5,626 nt of DNA from Actinomycetales bacterium (GTDB taxonomy: Bacteria; Actinomycetota; Actinomycetes; S36-B12): contig JAFIHP010000017.1 in the NCBI GenBank assembly GCA_017849335.1, positions 1 through 5,626 of the forward strand. Direction: 5' to 3'. How positions within the stretch are numbered: position 1 is the stretch's first letter; every line of letters begins with the position of its first letter. Positions 1 through 4,676 of the stretch are shown one piece after another. The position numbers and the translations under genes were made by a program. The notes under the pieces are model-generated. The model was not told the DNA's origin. It made no database searches and saw only the letters and a list, made by a program, of their open reading frames with translations.

Positions 1-602
1 AGCCCGTGATCCATCAGCTCGCAGAAGTAGTTGCCGGCGCCGAGGATGTCCCGCATGTCGGCCGCCGTCGCCAGCGCGCGGTCGTAGTTGCCCGCCTGCA
101 GCCAGCGGTTCACCTCGCCGCTGGGACAGCCGGTCGTCCCGATCAGGCCGGTGCCGTACTGCTGGAGCAGCTCCCGGTCGAAGCGGGGCTTGCGGTAGTA
201 GCCCTCCAGGCTCGCCAGCGACGACAGCCGGAACAGGTTGTGCATGCCTGCGGTGTTCTCGGCGAGCAGGGTCATGTGCGTGTAGGCCTGCTTGCCCTTG
301 CCCGCCTCCGGGTCCTCCGGCGTCCCCTCGTCGAAGCCGCCGCCGAAGTCGAACGGCCGCTTCTCCCGTCGGCCCTGCGGCGCGAAGTAGCCCTCCAGCC
401 CGACGATGGGGTTGAGCCCGCGGGCCCGGGCCTTCTTCACGAACTCGTAGGCCCCGTAGACGTTGCCGTGGTCGGTCATCGCGACGGCGGGCATCCCCAG
501 CCGCTCGACCTCGGCGAAGAGGTCGTCGTGCCGGGCGGCCCCGTCCAGCATCGAGTACTCGGTGTGCACGTGCAGGTGCACGAAGGAGTCCGACGATGGC
601 AC
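1..602 (-). CDS. dnaE: DNA polymerase III alpha subunit (DnaE1-type), N-terminal part, truncated by window edge
   Basis: Replicative DNA polymerase catalytic subunit; only the first ~200 residues, mostly the PHP domain, are present. The protein starts MPSSDSFVHLHVHTEYSMLD. The PHP metal-site residues expected for the family are visible: H11 and H13 (HLHVH), D20 (SMLDG), D44-H45 (MTDHGN) and E70 (VGLEGY). The TTGCPSGEV motif and a segment ending FCELMDHG follow at the left edge. H11 and D20 align with the positions reported as important for PHP 3'-5' proofreading in Mycobacterium tuberculosis DnaE1, so this PHP domain is probably an active nuclease (inference). The start is the GTG at 600-602. 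It has an AAGGTGG ribosome site at 607-613, and an in-frame TAA at 612-614 rules out any longer N-terminus. It is divergent from the padR-type operon. The polymerase palm, fingers and tau-binding parts lie outside the window. Confidence 0.95.
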   Translation of the reverse strand, partial: MPSSDSFVHLHVHTEYSMLDGAARHDDLFAEVERLGMPAVAMTDHGNVYGAYEFVKKARARGLNPIVGLEGYFAPQGRREKRPFDFGGGFDEGTPEDPEAGKGKQAYTHMTLLAENTAGMHNLFRLSSLASLEGYYRKPRFDRELLQQYGTGLIGTTGCPSGEVNRWLQAGNYDRALATAADMRDILGAGNYFCELMDHG

Positions 603-606
603 CCGC

Positions 607-613
607 CCACCTT
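607..613 (-). promoter_or_regulatory. Ribosome binding site of dnaE
   Basis: AAGGTGG on the minus strand, 4 nt from the GTG start (7 nt counted from AAGG). With the in-frame TAA that overlaps it (612-614), it settles the GTG at 600-602 as the start. Confidence 0.75.
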
Positions 614-631
614 AGGCGAGTCCGGTGACAG

Positions 632-658
632 GTCCGGGCACGACGCGGGCCCTGGGAC
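632..658 (-). other. Possible hairpin in the dnaE leader
   Basis: GTCCGGGC (632-639) can pair with GCCC (649-652) plus GGAC (655-658), giving an 8-bp stem with a 2-nt bulge (653-654) and a 9-nt loop. It lies about 30 nt upstream of the dnaE GTG and would be in the leader if transcription starts further upstream. GC-rich DNA makes such hairpins common, so its role is uncertain. Confidence 0.25.
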
Positions 659-681
659 GGACGTGGCCGGTGTGGCGTCCG

Positions 682-711
682 CGACAGCCCCCGACAGCCC
701 CCGCGCGCCCC
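682..711. repeat. 10-bp tandem direct repeat (two exact copies plus one degenerate)
   Basis: CGACAGCCCC occurs at 682-691 and again immediately after at 692-701. A third unit at 702-711 (CGCGCGCCCC) matches 8 of 10 positions. It lies between the two divergent genes, just upstream of the -35-like element of the plus-strand operon. The 10-bp period is close to one helical turn, which would place bound proteins on one face of the DNA. No function can be read directly from the sequence. Confidence 0.6.
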
Positions 712-739
712 TTGCGTTGCCGGTACTCAGTGTTACTAT
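712..739 (+). promoter_or_regulatory. Predicted sigma-70-type promoter of the padR-ABC operon
   Basis: A -35-like TTGCGT (712-717) is followed after 16 nt by a -10-like TACTAT (734-739), in the only AT-richer stretch of this intergenic region. Transcription would start near 746, leaving a leader of about 30 nt before the ATG at 778. The -10 lies inside the 40-bp palindrome at 725-764, so a protein bound there would block RNA polymerase. The -35 matches consensus only in its first half, so the exact promoter is tentative. Confidence 0.5.
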
Positions 740-764
740 CTACTGGTAGTCAGTGACACCGAGT
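725..764. promoter_or_regulatory. 40-bp imperfect palindrome, likely PadR operator
   Basis: The sequence is symmetric about 744/745. Fifteen of 20 base pairs match: outer arms ACTCAGTGT (725-733) and ACACCGAGT (756-764) match at 8 of 9 positions, 735-737 pairs with 752-754, and the centre is CTACTGGTAG (740-749). It covers the predicted -10 and transcription start of the operon whose first gene encodes a PadR repressor. This is the usual arrangement for PadR autoregulation. The length would suit two dimers, or one dimer contacting two half-sites. The palindrome is seen directly; PadR binding is inference. Confidence 0.65.
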
Positions 765-767
765 AGC

Positions 768-772
768 AGGAG
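768..772 (+). promoter_or_regulatory. Ribosome binding site of the padR-family gene
   Basis: AGGAG lies 5 nt upstream of the ATG at 778. It fixes that start over the out-of-frame candidate at 753. Confidence 0.8.
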
Positions 773-777
773 ACGAC

Positions 778-1110
778 ATGGGCAAGCAGCTGACCGAGCT
801 GCTCAAGGGCACCTTGGAGGGGATCGTCCTGGCGATCCTCGGCGAGCGACCGGCCTACGGGTACGAGATCACCGCCCGCCTGCGCGAGCAGGGGTTCGCC
901 GACATCGCCGAGGGGACGGTGTACGCCGTCCTCGTGCGCGTCGAGCAGCGCGGACTCGTCTACGTCGAGAAGGTCCCCTCGGAGAAGGGCCCGCCGCGCA
1001 AGGTCTACTCCCTCAACGGCGACGGACGTGACTACCTCGACGAGTTCTGGAGGACCTGGAGCTTCCTCGCAGGACGCCTGGACCAGCTCCGCGACGGAGA
1101 GGATAGGTAA
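778..1110 (+). CDS. PadR-family winged-helix transcriptional regulator
   Basis: A 110-residue DNA-binding repressor of the short PadR subfamily. Residues ~8-85 form the winged-helix domain: LLKGTLEGIVLAILGERPAYGYEI carries the first helices, EGTVYAVLVRVEQRGLV (~45-61) is the recognition helix region (PadR proteins usually have GTVYPxLxRLExxGLV), and the wing is VPSEKGPPRKVYSL (~66-79). The last ~25 residues (DYLDEFWRTWSFLAGRLDQL) form the C-terminal helix used for dimerisation in this subfamily. PadR proteins typically repress adjacent transporter genes and are released by planar aromatic or drug-like ligands. The gene is first in a four-gene operon, directly behind the 40-bp palindrome, so it very probably autoregulates. 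Its TAA overlaps the next ATG by one base (TAATG). The ligand cannot be predicted. Confidence 0.93.
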   Translation: MGKQLTELLKGTLEGIVLAILGERPAYGYEITARLREQGFADIAEGTVYAVLVRVEQRGLVYVEKVPSEKGPPRKVYSLNGDGRDYLDEFWRTWSFLAGRLDQLRDGEDR

Positions 1111-1484
1111 TGGCACGCAACTGGATCGAGCTGGTCACCGGATCGCTCGAGCAGAAGAAGCAGTACCGGCAGACGAAGGCGCGCATCGACGCGCTGCCCG
1201 AGCCGTACGTGACGGTCGCGAAGGCGTTCGACCGCTACTTCATGCGCTACGGCGGCCTCACGGACGGTGCCACGATCGTGCAGATGTACGACGACCTCGC
1301 GGACCTGTGGGAGCGCGCGGCGGTCGACGGCACGCCCGTGCGGGACGTCGTGGGCGACGATCCCGTCGAGTTCGCGGAGACCTTCGCGCAGGCGTACGGC
1401 GGGAAGCGCTGGATCGACAAGGAGCGGGCCCGCCTCGCGCAGGCGGTCGTCGATGCCGAACGGGTCCAAGGAGGCGGGTCGTGA
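1110..1484 (+). CDS. DUF1048 family protein (function unknown)
   Basis: A 124-residue protein with no signal peptide and no membrane segment, probably all helical and cytoplasmic. I recognise it as DUF1048-like from the opening NWIELVTGSLEQKKQYRQ (5-21), the central YGGLTDGATIVQMYDDLADL (47-66) and the well-conserved GTPVRDVVGDDPVEFAETF (74-92). A basic amphipathic C-terminal helix follows (WIDKERARLAQAV). Family members are small proteins commonly encoded beside PadR regulators, but no biochemical role is established to my knowledge. Start: ATG at 1110, with GGAGAGG (1096-1102) 7 nt upstream. The ATG shares one base with the padR stop, and the TGA overlaps the ATPase GTG by 4 nt, so translation is coupled on both sides. 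It could modulate PadR or accompany the ABC pump; both are inference. Confidence 0.82.
   Translation: MARNWIELVTGSLEQKKQYRQTKARIDALPEPYVTVAKAFDRYFMRYGGLTDGATIVQMYDDLADLWERAAVDGTPVRDVVGDDPVEFAETFAQAYGGKRWIDKERARLAQAVVDAERVQGGGS
1468..1474 (+). promoter_or_regulatory. Strong ribosome binding site of the ABC ATPase gene
   Basis: AAGGAGG, a near-perfect Shine-Dalgarno sequence, lies 6 nt before the GTG at 1481. It decides this GTG as the start, although the reading frame stays open upstream to at least 1028. Confidence 0.85.
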
Positions 1485-2263
1485 CCGCGGCGGCGCCGGC
1501 GATCGCCGTGCGCGGCCTGCGCAAGTCGTTCGGAGACGTCGACGTGCTGCACGGCGTCGACTTCGAGGTGGAGCCGGGACGGGTCTTCGCCCTGCTGGGA
1601 TCGAACGGTGCCGGCAAGACAACCGTCGTCCGGATCCTGGCGACGCTGCTGCGGCCCGACTCCGGAACCGCGACGGTCGACGGCTTCGACGTCGTCGACC
1701 GCGCCGCGGACGTGCGCGAGTCGATCAGCCTCACCGGCCAGTTCGCGGCCGTCGACGAGATCCTCACCGGGCGCGAGAACCTCGTGCTCGTTGCCCGACT
1801 GCGGCACGTCACAGACCCAGCCGGGGTGGCGGCCGACCTCCTCGCCCGCTTCGACCTGACGGACGCCGCCGACCGGCGCGCGTCGACCTACTCCGGCGGG
1901 ATGCGACGGCGGCTCGACATCGCCATGAGCCTGGTCGGCGACCCCCGGGTGATCGTCCTCGACGAGCCGACGACCGGCCTGGACCCGCAGGCCCGGCTGG
2001 AGGTGTGGCGGACGGTACGGGAGGTGGCGGCCGGCGGCACGACCGTCGTGCTCACGACCCAGTACCTCGACGAGGCGGAGCAGCTGGCCGACCGGATCGC
2101 GATCCTCCACAGGGGGCGGATCATCGTCGACGGAACGCTCGCCGAGCTCCGCCGGCTCCTGCCGCCCGCCACCGTCGAGTACGTCGAGCGGCAGCCCACG
2201 CTCGAGGAGATCTTCCTCGCCGTCGTCGGGGACGCCCGGGCCGAGGGCGAGGCGAGCCGATGA
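1481..2263 (+). CDS. ABC transporter ATP-binding protein, DrrA-like (drug/antibiotic efflux type)
   Basis: A 260-residue cytoplasmic ATPase that would power the permease encoded next. Motifs in order: Walker A GSNGAGKTT (40-48), Q-loop in TGQFAAVDE (Q87), signature YSGGMRRR (137-144), Walker B VIVLDEP (D161, E162), and D-loop GLDP (166-169). The H-loop position in TTQYLDEAEQLADR is Gln194 instead of His, as I recall for DrrA-type daunorubicin exporters. The TGQ(F/Y) and LTGRENL segments also fit that subfamily. The C-terminus keeps the LEEIFLAVVGD motif (241-251), but the stretch before it is only about a dozen residues. DrrA itself is about 330 residues, so the C-terminal regulatory region is shortened here. 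GTG start with a strong ribosome site; the gene overlaps its neighbours by 4 nt on each side (GTGA, ATGA). The substrate is unknown; the drug-exporter label rests on family resemblance. Confidence 0.93.
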   Translation: MTAAAPAIAVRGLRKSFGDVDVLHGVDFEVEPGRVFALLGSNGAGKTTVVRILATLLRPDSGTATVDGFDVVDRAADVRESISLTGQFAAVDEILTGRENLVLVARLRHVTDPAGVAADLLARFDLTDAADRRASTYSGGMRRRLDIAMSLVGDPRVIVLDEPTTGLDPQARLEVWRTVREVAAGGTTVVLTTQYLDEAEQLADRIAILHRGRIIVDGTLAELRRLLPPATVEYVERQPTLEEIFLAVVGDARAEGEASR

Positions 2264-3021
2264 GCACGCGCTTCCTCGCCGACACCGCTGTCCTCACCGG
2301 GCGTTCGCTGCGCCACGTCACACGCAGCCCGGACACGATCGTGACGACGACGATCATGCCGATCGCGTTCATGCTGCTGTTCGTGTACGTGTTCGGCGGC
2401 TCGATCCGCACCGGCTCCGACGCCTACGTCGACTACCTGCTGCCGGGGATCTTGATCATCACGGTCGCGTCGGGCATCTCGTACACCGCGTTCCGCCTCT
2501 TCACCGACCTGTCGAGCGGGATCTTCGAGCGGTTCCAGTCGATGCCGATCGCCCGGTCAGCGGTGCTGTGGGCACACGTGCTCACGTCCGTGGTCGCCTG
2601 CCTGGTGTCGCTGGCCGTGGTCGTACTGGTCGCACTGCTCATGGGCTTCCGCTCCGGCGCCGGGCCGCTGGCCTGGCTCGCGGTCGTCGGGATCCTGGTG
2701 CTCTTCACGGTCGCCCTCACCTGGATCGCCGTCATCGTCGGCCTGTCGGCGAAGTCGGTCGACGGGGTGAGCGCGTTCTCCTACCCCCTCATCCTCCTGC
2801 CGTTCGTCAGCTCGGCGTTCGTGCTGACCGCGGCCATGCCGGGTCCGGTGCGGGCGTTCGCCGAGAACCAGCCGGTGACGTCCATCGTCGACACGATCCG
2901 CCGTCTGTTCGGCCAGCAGCCCGCCGGGACGGACATCTGGGTCGCGCTGGCCTGGTGCGCCGGGATCCTCGTGGTCGCGTACGTGCTCGCGCTCGCGGCC
3001 TACCGGCGCCGGACGGTCTAG
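2260..3021 (+). CDS. ABC-2 type transporter permease, DrrB-like
   Basis: A 253-residue inner-membrane subunit, expected to dimerise and pair with the ATPase upstream. About six membrane segments are visible at ~28-47, 59-79, 104-129, 138-162, 174-193 and 227-247. Between the second and third is the cytoplasmic coupling region GIFERFQSMPIARSAVL (87-103), typical of ABC-2 permeases. A conserved NQPVTSIVDTIRRLF (203-217) sits in the loop before the last segment, as in DrrB relatives. The basic tail YRRRTV follows the positive-inside rule. The ATG lies in an ATGA overlap with the ATPase stop, and GAGG at 2249-2252 is 7 nt upstream. It is the last gene of the operon; a GC-rich hairpin follows within about 10 nt of its TAG. 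Export of a small hydrophobic compound is likely; its identity is unknown. Confidence 0.92.
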   Translation: MSTRFLADTAVLTGRSLRHVTRSPDTIVTTTIMPIAFMLLFVYVFGGSIRTGSDAYVDYLLPGILIITVASGISYTAFRLFTDLSSGIFERFQSMPIARSAVLWAHVLTSVVACLVSLAVVVLVALLMGFRSGAGPLAWLAVVGILVLFTVALTWIAVIVGLSAKSVDGVSAFSYPLILLPFVSSAFVLTAAMPGPVRAFAENQPVTSIVDTIRRLFGQQPAGTDIWVALAWCAGILVVAYVLALAAYRRRTV

Positions 3022-3028
3022 TGCAGTC

Positions 3029-3056
3029 GCCGGCCGCCGCACGGGCGGCGGTCGGT
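3029..3056. terminator. GC-rich hairpin between convergent genes, likely bidirectional terminator
   Basis: Positions 3030-3040 pair with 3045-3055 (10 Watson-Crick pairs and one G-T), extended by a G-T pair at 3029/3056, around a 4-nt loop (3041-3044). The hairpin starts 8 nt after the permease TAG and ends 6 nt before the rluD stop, the ideal place to end both convergent transcripts. There is no T run on either side, so it would be a hairpin-only terminator of the kind often proposed in high-GC actinobacteria. Confidence 0.65.
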
Positions 3057-3061
3057 CCGGC

Positions 3062-3988
3062 TCACAGGCCGTCGCGCAGGCGGTCGAGCGCCGTCACGAG
3101 GTCGGCCGGGTAGTCGCTGGCGACCTCGACCCGGTCGCCTGTCGCCGGGTGCTCGAACGCCAGCCGCACCGCGTGCAGCCACTGCCGGGTCAGGCCGAGC
3201 CGCTTCGACAGGCCGGGGTCGGCGCCGTACAGCGGGTCGCCGACGCAGGGGTGGCGCAGGGCCGACAGGTGGACGCGGATCTGGTGGGTGCGGCCGGTCT
3301 CCAGGTGCACCTCCAGCAACGACGCGTGCGGGAACGCCTCCAGCGTGTCGTAGTGGGTGATGCTCGGCTTGCCGCCGGCGACGACAGCGAAACGGTAGTC
3401 GTGGCCCGGGTGCCGGTCGATGGGCGCGTCCACGGTGCCGCTCAGCGGGTCGGGGTGCCCCTGGACGACGGCGTGGTACGTCTTGTCGACCGTCCGCTCC
3501 TTGAACTGGCGCTTCAGGCTCGTGTAGGCGCGCTCGCTCTTGGCGACGACCATCACCCCGCTCGTCCCGACGTCGAGGCGGTGGACGACGCCCTGCCGCT
3601 CGGCGGCCCCGGACGTGCTGACGCGGTAGCCCGCCGCGGCGAGCCCACCGACCACCGTGGGACCGGTCCAGCCGGGGCTCGGGTGGGCGGCGACGCCGAC
3701 GGGCTTGTCGACCACGACCAAGTCGTCGTCGTCGACCAGGACCCGCATGCCGGGGACCGGCTCCGGCGGCTGCGGGGGGTCGGCCGTCGGCTCACGCAGG
3801 TCGACGGCGAGCAGGGAGCCCGGCAGGAGCCGGTCGGACTTCGCCGCCGGCCGGCCGTCGACCAGGACCAGTCCGTCGCCGACGAGCTCGGCCGCACGCA
3901 CGCGCGAGAGCCCGAGCATGCGGGTCAGCGCGACGTCGAGGCGCTCGCCGGCGAGGCCGTCCGGCACCGGCAGCAGACGCTCGGCCAT
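3062..3988 (-). CDS. rluD: 23S rRNA pseudouridine synthase, RluA/RluD family
   Basis: A 308-residue enzyme that isomerises uridine to pseudouridine in RNA, most likely in helix 69 of 23S rRNA as E. coli RluD does. An N-terminal S4 RNA-binding domain spans ~14-62 (ERLDVALTRMLGLSRVRAAELV, then GRPAAKSDRLLPG). A linker rich in Pro follows (~68-80), then the catalytic domain. Its signature HRLDVGTSGVMVVAKS (136-151) contains the catalytic Asp139. The second conserved motif is ETGRTHQIRVHL (230-241), and VGDPLYG (249-255) follows. Length and domain order are normal for the family. The ATG at 3988 is 4 nt after the lspA TAG, with GGAG inside the lspA end 8 nt upstream, so the two genes form an operon. 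The exact rRNA target is inferred; other RluA-family members modify different sites. Confidence 0.93.
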   Translation of the reverse strand: MAERLLPVPDGLAGERLDVALTRMLGLSRVRAAELVGDGLVLVDGRPAAKSDRLLPGSLLAVDLREPTADPPQPPEPVPGMRVLVDDDDLVVVDKPVGVAAHPSPGWTGPTVVGGLAAAGYRVSTSGAAERQGVVHRLDVGTSGVMVVAKSERAYTSLKRQFKERTVDKTYHAVVQGHPDPLSGTVDAPIDRHPGHDYRFAVVAGGKPSITHYDTLEAFPHASLLEVHLETGRTHQIRVHLSALRHPCVGDPLYGADPGLSKRLGLTRQWLHAVRLAFEHPATGDRVEVASDYPADLVTALDRLRDGL

Positions 3989-3992
3989 CGCG

Positions 3993-4568
3993 CTAGCTCC
4001 GGCCGGAGAACGGCACGCCGCGCAGGGCCAGGATCACCATGAGCACGGCGGAGCAGGTGATGAACGAGTCGGCGACGTTGAACACGGCGAAGTTCGGCAC
4101 CTGGATGAAGTCCACCACGTAGCCCAGGCCCGGACCGGGCGGGCGCGTGATCCGGTCGATGAGGTTGCCGAGGAGCCCGCCGAGCAGGCCGCCCAGCGCG
4201 ACGGCCCACCAGATGCTCCCCAGCCGCCGGGACTGACGGACGATCACGATCGCCACGATGACCGCGATAATCGAGAAGATCCAGGTGTAGCTGGTGCCCA
4301 TCGAGAACGCGGCCCCGGTGTTCTGCAGGTAGGTGAGCTTGACCAGGCCGCCGAGCAGGACGATCGGTCCCTCGCCGGACTCCAGGCGGGGCCCGATGGA
4401 CGTGACGACCCAGTGTTTGGTGAGCTGGTCGAGGACGACGGCGCCGAGAGCGACCGCTGCGAGCACCGTGAGGCTGCGTCGACGCTGGTCGGCCGGGACG
4501 ACGACGGGCGCGTCCGCGGTGCCGGACGGATCGGCCGACTCCGCGGCGGGGACGGGCTCGGCGGTCAT
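3993..4568 (-). CDS. lspA: Lipoprotein signal peptidase (signal peptidase II)
   Basis: A 191-residue membrane aspartyl protease that cleaves the signal peptide of prolipoproteins after the lipobox Cys has been lipidated. Family motifs: DQLTK (47-51), QNTGAAFSM (82-90), GNLIDR (134-139) with catalytic Asp138, VVDFI (151-155), and FNVADSFI (163-170) with catalytic Asp167. Four membrane helices are visible near 33-51, 94-111, 118-137 and 166-184. The first ~30 residues, rich in Ala, Pro, Glu and Asp, form a hydrophilic cytoplasmic tail, as often seen in actinobacteria. The start is the ATG at 4566-4568, which has AGGGTGG (4575-4581) 6 nt upstream. A GTG at 4602-4604 would add 12 residues, but its only purine-rich stretch directly abuts it. 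rluD follows after 4 nt. Confidence 0.94.
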   Translation of the reverse strand: MTAEPVPAAESADPSGTADAPVVVPADQRRRSLTVLAAVALGAVVLDQLTKHWVVTSIGPRLESGEGPIVLLGGLVKLTYLQNTGAAFSMGTSYTWIFSIIAVIVAIVIVRQSRRLGSIWWAVALGGLLGGLLGNLIDRITRPPGPGLGYVVDFIQVPNFAVFNVADSFITCSAVLMVILALRGVPFSGRS

Positions 4569-4574
4569 GGTGAG

Positions 4575-4581
4575 CCACCCT
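4575..4581 (-). promoter_or_regulatory. Ribosome binding site of lspA
   Basis: AGGGTGG on the minus strand, 6 nt before the ATG at 4568. It favours this start over the upstream in-frame GTG at 4604. Confidence 0.7.
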
Positions 4582-4616
4582 AACCCGCGCCCGTCGACGC
4601 CCACTCCCCCGTCGCC

Positions 4617-4665
4617 GTTGAGGTTCCGAGGGGTTCAGGCGCCTCGTATCGATCCGAACCTCAAC
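4617..4665. repeat. Perfect 10-bp inverted repeat with nested hairpin between smc and lspA
   Basis: GTTGAGGTTC (4617-4626) is the exact reverse complement of GAACCTCAAC (4656-4665). Inside it, CGAGG (4627-4631) pairs with CCTCG (4642-4646). The two stems are contiguous on the left arm and separated by a 9-nt bulge (4647-4655) on the right, giving up to 15 pairs. The element also contains the short palindromes AGGCGCCT (4637-4644) and ATCGAT (4648-4653). It begins 12 nt after the smc stop and ends 48 nt before the lspA ATG. It may act as an smc terminator, though no T run follows, or as a leader structure or protein site for lspA. No promoter was recognised here. Confidence 0.6.
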
Positions 4666-4676
4666 ACGGTCGTGGG

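Noticed and set aside
6..749. Long plus-strand open frame over the dnaE region
   Set aside because: It is antisense to a clear dnaE N-terminus. Its low-complexity Arg/Val/Gly composition is typical of shadow frames in high-GC DNA, and it has no recognisable domain.
616..777. Small gene or RNA in the dnaE/padR intergenic region
   Set aside because: No start with a ribosome site and no tRNA-like or other known RNA fold was seen. The region is explained by promoter, palindrome, tandem repeat and leader.
736..1116. Minus-strand open frame across the padR-type gene
   Set aside because: It is antisense to a well-supported PadR protein and runs through the operator. No domain or ribosome site was seen.
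1028..1480. Upstream extension of the ABC ATPase frame
   Set aside because: It overlaps the DUF1048 gene out of frame and its translation is Arg-rich without motifs. The strong ribosome site at 1468-1474 fixes the GTG at 1481.
1267..2259. Upstream extension of the permease frame through the ATPase gene
   Set aside because: The Arg/Pro-rich translation before 2260 is out of frame with the clear ATPase. The ATGA overlap and GAGG site support the ATG at 2260.
3149..4042. Long plus-strand open frame over rluD and the lspA end
   Set aside because: The opposite strand encodes RluD with its full catalytic motif. The plus-strand frame has no domain and crosses the gene boundary.
3657..4583. Second long plus-strand open frame over rluD and lspA
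   Set aside because: Antisense to two well-supported genes; its Asp/Glu/Arg/His-rich composition mirrors a GC-rich complementary strand.
4569..4604. Longer lspA from the GTG at 4604
   Set aside because: The 12 extra residues add nothing recognisable, and no properly spaced ribosome site precedes the GTG, whereas the ATG at 4568 has AGGGTGG at 6 nt. It remains possible.
4647..4666. Promoter for lspA inside the inverted repeat
   Set aside because: The GATACG on the minus strand resembles a -10 only weakly and no -35 is visible at a suitable distance, so no promoter is called.
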